This document shows positions 59,528 through 64,000 of a DNA stretch of 64,000 nt, in pieces. The stretch covers positions 186,001-250,000 of the forward strand of contig NZ_JABTCG010000001.1 in assembly GCF_014610845.1 (NCBI RefSeq). The letters run 5' to 3'. The DNA is from Maribacter arenosus. GTDB lineage: Bacteria > Bacteroidota > Bacteroidia > Flavobacteriales > Flavobacteriaceae. The notes beneath the pieces were generated by a model that did no database searches, had not been told where the DNA came from, and worked only from the letters and a program-made list of their open reading frames with translations. The translations under genes were made by a program, and so were the position numbers. Positions within the stretch are counted from its first letter, which is position 1, and each line of letters starts with the position of its first letter.

Positions 59528-60469
59528 CTAATCCAATGCCGACCAAACTCTTTCAATCAGTGCTTTGGTCGCTTTGACCCCTTCGGTTTCACTTAAGCGT
59601 TCCCCTTCATATTCAACACCAATATATCCTTTAAAATCGGATTTTTTGACCGTTTTCAATAGTTGTTTATAATCAATTATGGTTTCGTTCCCATCAGCGT
59701 CGAAATCATAGGATTTGGCACTAACCCCTTTGGCGTAGGGTAAAAACTCTTTTAAACCTTTATGGGGGTCATATACCTCGGTGCACTTGTTGCTCTGGGT
59801 GCTTCCCCATGCTGCATTTAAACACCAGTTCCCAAAATCGGGAAGGGTTCCCAAAAATGGATTATCAACCTTTTTAATAATATCTACCATGAATGCCGCA
59901 TTCGATGTATGTAATCCATGGTTTTCAACGATTACATTTATGCCCACTTTTTGACCATAGGAAGCGAGCTCGCCCAAACCTTCGACCAATGTTTTTGATA
60001 AGGTATCCATATCAGAATTGCCAAAAGCGTTTACGCGTATGGAATGACACTCCAACAGCTTGGCTGCGTTTATCCATTTATAATGGTTTTCGACCGCGGT
60101 TTTACGTTGCTTCTCCTTTGGGTTGCCCAAATCACCTTCGCTATCGACCATGATCAAAAGACTTTTTACACCTTCATCATCTGCCTTAGCTTTCAGTTGC
60201 ATCCAAAATTTATCGTGGTTGGATTGTTTTACATAAAACTGGTTTACATATTCAATAGCTTGAATTCCAAACGATTTAGACGCAATGGAAGCAAAGTTAT
60301 TGGGGTCAAGATCACCTTTGAAAAAGGCCCTGTTCAAAGACCATTGGGCCAAGGATATATTTGGTCCGGAATAAGGCGTCGCGCCAGGGGTAAAAGAGGA
60401 TAAAGGCAATATGGAAGCTGCTGTTGTTGCTAAGGCTGTTTTTTTGATAAATGATCTTCGGTTCGTCAT
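59528..60469 (-). CDS. Tat-exported sugar phosphate isomerase/epimerase-like TIM-barrel protein
   Basis: 313 residues of the AP endonuclease 2/hydroxypyruvate isomerase superfamily. The twin-arginine signal NRRSFIKKTALATTAASILPL occupies about 3-23. In the barrel, metal-binding residues sit in VIVENHGLHTSN, LGTLPDFGNWC, AKGVSAKSYDFDADGN and GYIGVEYEGE (Glu, Asp, His, Glu). It is probably periplasmic and acts on a small sugar derivative; the substrate is not known. Confidence 0.85.
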   Translation of the reverse strand: MTNRRSFIKKTALATTAASILPLSSFTPGATPYSGPNISLAQWSLNRAFFKGDLDPNNFASIASKSFGIQAIEYVNQFYVKQSNHDKFWMQLKAKADDEGVKSLLIMVDSEGDLGNPKEKQRKTAVENHYKWINAAKLLECHSIRVNAFGNSDMDTLSKTLVEGLGELASYGQKVGINVIVENHGLHTSNAAFMVDIIKKVDNPFLGTLPDFGNWCLNAAWGSTQSNKCTEVYDPHKGLKEFLPYAKGVSAKSYDFDADGNETIIDYKQLLKTVKKSDFKGYIGVEYEGERLSETEGVKATKALIERVWSALD

Positions 60470-60603
60470 GGGTATGTGAATTTATGTCTTCATGGAATTC
60501 AAATTTACTACTAAAATAACTGCCATTCAATGTTGTGTTCTAGTCTTTCTGTGCTTTTATTTTTAAATTCATGGTCGATTAGTAAAATGTTTAAAAATTT
60601 AAG

Positions 60604-61593
60604 ATGAAAGTATTATTCATAGGGGGTACTGGTAATATTAGTTCAGCATCAAGTCGATTAGCGATTAAAAAAGGCATAGACCTATATCATTTAAACCGAG
60701 GCAGTTCAAATGTCCAAATTAAAGGGGTAAAGACACTGCATGGCGATATCAAGAAACCCGAAAGCCTAACCGTTTTGAAAAAACATAATTGGGATGTTGT
60801 GGTCAACTGGATCGCTTTCACTCCAGAGGATATTGAAAAGGATATTTCTTTATTTAAAGGAAAGACTAGGCATTATATCTTTATAAGCTCGGCTTCATGC
60901 TACCAAACACCTCTAAACTATCCCATTATTACGGAATCCACCCCATTATGCAATAACCTTTGGGATTATTCCCAGAATAAGATACGATGTGAAGACCTTT
61001 TACAGCAAACCTATCGGGAAGAGGGTTTTCCAATCACCATTGTTCGGCCTTCTTTGACCTATGACACCGTTATACCTATAGCCATAGGGGGGTTCAACGA
61101 GTATACTACCGCGGATCGAATTCTAAAAGGAAAGGAAATTATCGTTCATGGTGATGGCACCTCGCTTTGGACCGTTACCCATTCCGATGACTTTGCAAAA
61201 GGTTTTGTAGGCTTGTTGGGTTTGACACAGGCCATAGGTCATTCATTTCATATTACCTCGGATGAAGTTTTAAGTTGGAATATGATTTATAGGATTTTAG
61301 CAGAGAGCTTAGGGCAAGAAGCCAAGATCGTGCATATCGCCTCCGATTTTATTTGTACGGTGGAGCCATCATTTACAGGGACATTATTGGCTGACAAGGC
61401 CGAAAGCGTTATTTTCGATAATACCAAAATAAAAACCTTTGTGCCCGATTTTAAGGCAACCATTCCATTTTCCCTAGGTATAAAAAGAACGTTGAAATGG
61501 TTGGATGAAAATCCTGAAAGCAAGTTTATCAACCCAGAAAGCACCGAAAAGATAGAACGTGTTTTGAACAAGTATCATTCAATATACGAATAG
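60604..61593 (+). CDS. NAD-dependent epimerase/dehydratase (extended SDR)
   Basis: 329 residues. The N-terminal Rossmann motif GGTGNISSASSRLA (extended SDR, TGxxGxx variant) is followed by DIKKPESL and a catalytic region with SSASCYQ. The usual Tyr-x3-Lys is seen as YSQNKIRCE (Tyr about 118). Acts on nucleotide sugars or related compounds in the cytoplasm. Divergent from the TIM-barrel gene over 134 bp and convergent with the paiB gene. Substrate unknown. Confidence 0.82.
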   Translation: MKVLFIGGTGNISSASSRLAIKKGIDLYHLNRGSSNVQIKGVKTLHGDIKKPESLTVLKKHNWDVVVNWIAFTPEDIEKDISLFKGKTRHYIFISSASCYQTPLNYPIITESTPLCNNLWDYSQNKIRCEDLLQQTYREEGFPITIVRPSLTYDTVIPIAIGGFNEYTTADRILKGKEIIVHGDGTSLWTVTHSDDFAKGFVGLLGLTQAIGHSFHITSDEVLSWNMIYRILAESLGQEAKIVHIASDFICTVEPSFTGTLLADKAESVIFDNTKIKTFVPDFKATIPFSLGIKRTLKWLDENPESKFINPESTEKIERVLNKYHSIYE

Positions 61594-61595
61594 TA

Positions 61596-62198
61596 CTATC
61601 CCTTCATAATTTTTGCTATTTCCTTTGAATTAGGGTTTTGTCGGCTTTCCAATTCTGAAATGATCTTGGGATGGTCATGCTCCCTGCCTTGGGAAAGTTT
61701 ATAGGCCGCTTGGATAGTGCCTATTGCGATTTGAAAACCGACTACCCCTTTTATTTGTCCAAGGGTCTTTTTAGAAAGACTATCCAATGAAATAGGGTCT
61801 TTTGAATGCGCTTCATATTTGTCGACCAATTTGTACATCGACTCTAAGACTTCTTTTTCACTCAAGATTTTTATTTTACCATAGACATGTACCGCAATAT
61901 AATTCCATGTAGGCACCTCTTCTTCTTTATACCAGGATGAGGAAATATAGCTATGGGGACCATTAAAAATACAGAGCACGTTATCGTTTTCCTTAAAATA
62001 TTGCCATTGGGGATTGGCCTTTGCGATATGACTCACTAAAATGTCATTTCCGTCTTCGTCTTCATCTAATTCCAGCGGAATGTGAGTAGCCCAAGGTTTT
62101 CCTTTTACTTGGTTTATCAAAATACCAAAGCTGTTTTTCTTAAGAAAGTCTTTTACCTCCTCGATATTCTCGTTTTTATATTTATGGGGTATGTACAT
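61596..62198 (-). CDS. paiB: PaiB-family FMN-binding protein
   Basis: 200 residues. Sequence features MYIPHKYKNENIEEVKDFLKKNSFGILI and WYKEEEVPTWNYIAVHVYGKI match the FMN-binding split-barrel PaiB family; SRQNPNSKEIAKIM is its usual C-terminus. PaiB was named as a negative regulator in Bacillus, but FMN binding suggests an oxidoreductase role. Its ATG overlaps the stop of the upstream hydrolase gene by 1 nt (TAATG), so the two are coupled. Confidence 0.88.
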   Translation of the reverse strand: MYIPHKYKNENIEEVKDFLKKNSFGILINQVKGKPWATHIPLELDEDEDGNDILVSHIAKANPQWQYFKENDNVLCIFNGPHSYISSSWYKEEEVPTWNYIAVHVYGKIKILSEKEVLESMYKLVDKYEAHSKDPISLDSLSKKTLGQIKGVVGFQIAIGTIQAAYKLSQGREHDHPKIISELESRQNPNSKEIAKIMKG

Positions 62199-63040
62199 TA
62201 TTCTTGTTTTTGTAGGCTAGCGAGTACCGGTAAATGATCTGAAATATGTTTATTATTCTCCATACGGTCATCAATATGAATATACGATAGTACTTTGAAA
62301 CTCTTGACAAAGATATAATCGATTCTTCGGTCTAATTTCATTTGGGCGTCAAAACCATTGAAAGTACCTTCTGGTCCATAAAAGCTTTTATGGGTAATGT
62401 CCTTGCCATCATCCAAATTCATTTTTATGTATTGGATAGGCGCTTCTTCGGGACCGAGATTTAAATCTCCCATGAGTACCACAGGATATTGCTTATCATT
62501 GATTTCCTTGATTTTCTCAAGGATCAATTGGGCTGAATTTTGCCTGGCCAGATTTCCAATATGATCAAAATGTGTGTTAAAAACATAAAACTTTTGTTGG
62601 TTTGAGACATCCTCAAAAAGGGTGTAGGTACAAATGCGCTCCATGGCAGCATCCCAGCCGACCGATACTTTTGCTGGAGTGGGGGAAAGCCAGAAGGTAG
62701 TACTTTGCAACACCTTTAATTTTGTATGGTCATAATGAATAGGCGAGTACTCTCCTTTTTGTCGCCCATCGTCGCGACCTACGCCCACATAGGAGTATTT
62801 CAAGAGTGCACTATCGATATACATCACTTGATGATGCAAGGCCTCTTGTGTACCGATAATCGTCGGGTTATAATGTTGAATCAATTTCAGCATACTTTCC
62901 TTGCGATCGTTCCAATTATTTACAGTATCATTAATGTTATCATACTTGATATTATAGGTCATTATTTTGAGGTCCTGACTTTGAACCCCTTGGGCGAACA
63001 TAAAAAGGAATACGAGTATACTTAGGTTTGATTTAAACAT
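62198..63040 (-). CDS. Exported endonuclease/exonuclease/phosphatase-family hydrolase
   Basis: 280 residues with a signal peptide (about 1-21, ending VQSQ). EEP-fold catalytic motifs: MTYNIKYDN, GTQEALHHQ (metal Glu), HFDH, MGDLNLG and HISDHLPV with the general-base Asp-His pair. Substrate may be a phosphodiester such as extracellular nucleic acid or a sphingomyelin or inositol-type lipid; nothing here decides. Upstream of and coupled to paiB. Confidence 0.9.
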   Translation of the reverse strand: MFKSNLSILVFLFMFAQGVQSQDLKIMTYNIKYDNINDTVNNWNDRKESMLKLIQHYNPTIIGTQEALHHQVMYIDSALLKYSYVGVGRDDGRQKGEYSPIHYDHTKLKVLQSTTFWLSPTPAKVSVGWDAAMERICTYTLFEDVSNQQKFYVFNTHFDHIGNLARQNSAQLILEKIKEINDKQYPVVLMGDLNLGPEEAPIQYIKMNLDDGKDITHKSFYGPEGTFNGFDAQMKLDRRIDYIFVKSFKVLSYIHIDDRMENNKHISDHLPVLASLQKQE

Positions 63041-63102
63041 GCGTACTTTTATTTTTTTGTAAATTAAACCACAAGATAATTATATATGGGCAAACCAAAA
63101 CT

Positions 63103-63483
63103 ATGAAAGGGTATTTGCATCAAATACATCCGGTGCTTCCGGTACGAAATGTGGTCGACGCATTGGATTTCTATGTAAACCGCCTTGGGTTTAAGATTGC
63201 CTTTGCTGATGATAGTAAGAAACCCACCTATGCTGGAATAATCCGTGATGGCATTGAAATACATTTGCAATGGCATGATGAAAAGGAATGGGAGGTCAAA
63301 AGTGATAGACCGATGCTCCGGATTGTTACCCAGAATATTGAGGCCCTTTATGAGGAATATTCCAAAAAAGATGTCTTCCAATCCCACACCCTTTTAAGGG
63401 AGACCGCTTGGGGCACTCGCGAGTTCGGTTTTTTCGACCCTGATAAAAATGGATTAACGTTTTATAGGGACAAAAAAGAATGA
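63103..63483 (+). CDS. Glyoxalase/bleomycin resistance-type dioxygenase-fold protein
   Basis: 126 residues of the vicinal-oxygen-chelate fold. IHPVLPVRNVVDALDFYVNRLGFKIAFADDSKK is the usual opening with the metal His, and GIEIHLQWHDEKEW and FFDPDKNGLTFY complete the metal site (His, His, Glu-like Asp). The role may be binding or modification of a small toxic compound. Divergent from the hydrolase gene over 62 bp. Confidence 0.85.
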   Translation: MKGYLHQIHPVLPVRNVVDALDFYVNRLGFKIAFADDSKKPTYAGIIRDGIEIHLQWHDEKEWEVKSDRPMLRIVTQNIEALYEEYSKKDVFQSHTLLRETAWGTREFGFFDPDKNGLTFYRDKKE

Positions 63484-63809
63484 CAAACAACTAACGAAGC
63501 CATAACCGAACTAAAATGTTTAAGAGTAATTAATAAGAACTCTTCGATCTAAGCCCAATCATAACTATGGCGTTCAATGGGAATTTTAACGTTTCAAAAG
63601 TTTTTTGGAGGCAAACGGTATTTATATTTTCAACCTAATCCCAATAGTGCTCTTCATTTACCTAACTTGGTTTTCAAGATTTACTTTGCTAATAGTATGT
63701 ATTAAGGTTTCTACCTTTTGGGAATCTTTGTGGTTTTGGTTGCAACTCGATATGAATATTGATCTAAATAGTTTAATCGCGCCAAGAACCGTTAATTGTG
63801 TTGACTTCA
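63484..63809. other. Intergenic region near the right edge
   Basis: 326 bp with nothing convincing. A frame of 74 codons at 63605-63829 on the plus strand has no family resemblance, starts poorly and runs into the better-supported minus-strand frame described next. Confidence 0.5.
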
Positions 63810-64000
63810 TTATTGAAATATCAGGTTAAATATAATTTGGTGTACTACCCAGGTTGTCAGTATTAGAAGGTAGGGTTGATATTTTTTACTATTTCTACGA
63901 TCATAATAAATCAGTCCAATTAGAATCAAATAGATTATTGCGTATTGTACATTTTGGGTTACAGTCTCTGACCAATCTAAAAAATGTGGCCCGATTCGAC
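63810..64000 (-). CDS. C-terminal part of a membrane protein, cut by the window edge
   Basis: On the minus strand the frame beginning at base 63998 is open for 62 codons and ends with TAA at 63812-63810. It reads as a membrane protein: a short soluble part (DWSETVTQNVQ), a first helix (YAIIYLILIGLIYY), a charged loop (DRRNSKK) and a second helix (YLLILTTWVVHQIIFNLIF). Its start lies outside the window. The alternating hydrophobic/charged pattern and TM composition argue for a real gene; the family is not recognised. Confidence 0.55.
   Translation of the reverse strand, partial: RIGPHFLDWSETVTQNVQYAIIYLILIGLIYYDRRNSKKYQPYLLILTTWVVHQIIFNLIFQ

Noticed and set aside
63605-63829. Plus-strand ORF of 74 codons near the right edge
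   Set aside because: No recognisable family, unusual composition, and it collides with the better-supported minus-strand frame that ends at 63810.

Overview
The window looks like chromosomal DNA of a marine-type member of the Bacteroidota, most probably family Flavobacteriaceae. The evidence is moderately AT-rich sequence, TonB-dependent receptors with an N-terminal carboxypeptidase-regulatory-like domain, many lipoproteins, PspC/PadR/head-GIN genes, a secreted sulfatase, no Shine-Dalgarno-type leaders, and promoters that fit the Bacteroidota -7 element TAnnTTTG. No rRNA, tRNA, CRISPR array, prophage or intact insertion sequence was seen.

Layout. 0.4-7.6 kb: carbohydrate uptake (lipoprotein aldose epimerase, SSS symporter, TonB-dependent receptor, MFS sugar transporter). 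8.1-14.2 kb: transketolase, a di-iron fatty acid/sterol hydroxylase, a Tat-exported Gfo/Idh/MocA oxidoreductase and a lipoprotein sulfatase. 14.3-38.9 kb: a stress/low-oxygen island with ribosome hibernation factor, five tandem-domain universal stress proteins, thioredoxin, CbpA/CbpM, an ABC export system, a PAS histidine kinase with a receiver-CRP/FNR fusion regulator, an MscS channel, an ATP-cone nuclease, a beta-CASP nuclease, D-lactate dehydrogenase, cardiolipin synthase and four paralogous small helical proteins. 39-43 kb: thioredoxin reductase and a dipeptide epimerase/aminotransferase pair. 42.9-48.5 kb: an envelope-stress-like PadR/PspC/head-GIN set plus DUF4870, DUF4442 and AIM24 proteins. 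48.7-57.8 kb: M81 peptidase, Nudix hydrolase, PBP4-type carboxypeptidase, divergent oxyR/dps, a second TonB receptor and DoxX. 58-64 kb: SLC45-like MFS, exported TIM-barrel protein, NAD epimerase, PaiB, an exported EEP-family hydrolase, a glyoxalase and the C-terminus of a membrane protein cut by the window edge.

Main result. The 15-36 kb island is tied together by a composite promoter that I can read directly in the sequence. Nine intergenic 12-bp boxes of the form TGAY-N4-RTCA lie so that 23 bases separate the box from a TAnnTT-type -7 element. This gives one spacing for about eleven promoters, five of them with close matches TAnnTTTA/G. The box is of the FNR/FixK/CRP type. The only CRP-family protein in the window is the receiver-CRP fusion at 25023-26078, encoded 3 nt after a PAS kinase whose PAS domain has His and Arg at FixL-like positions, and that kinase gene itself has one of the boxes. 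I infer a compact FixL/FixJ/FixK-like circuit controlling a dormancy-type regulon: ribosome hibernation, universal stress proteins, thioredoxin, chaperone, D-lactate fermentation and a four-member family of uncharacterised helical proteins, each of which is the first gene behind one of the boxes. Sequence, spacing and gene order are seen; oxygen or redox sensing and regulator identity are inference.
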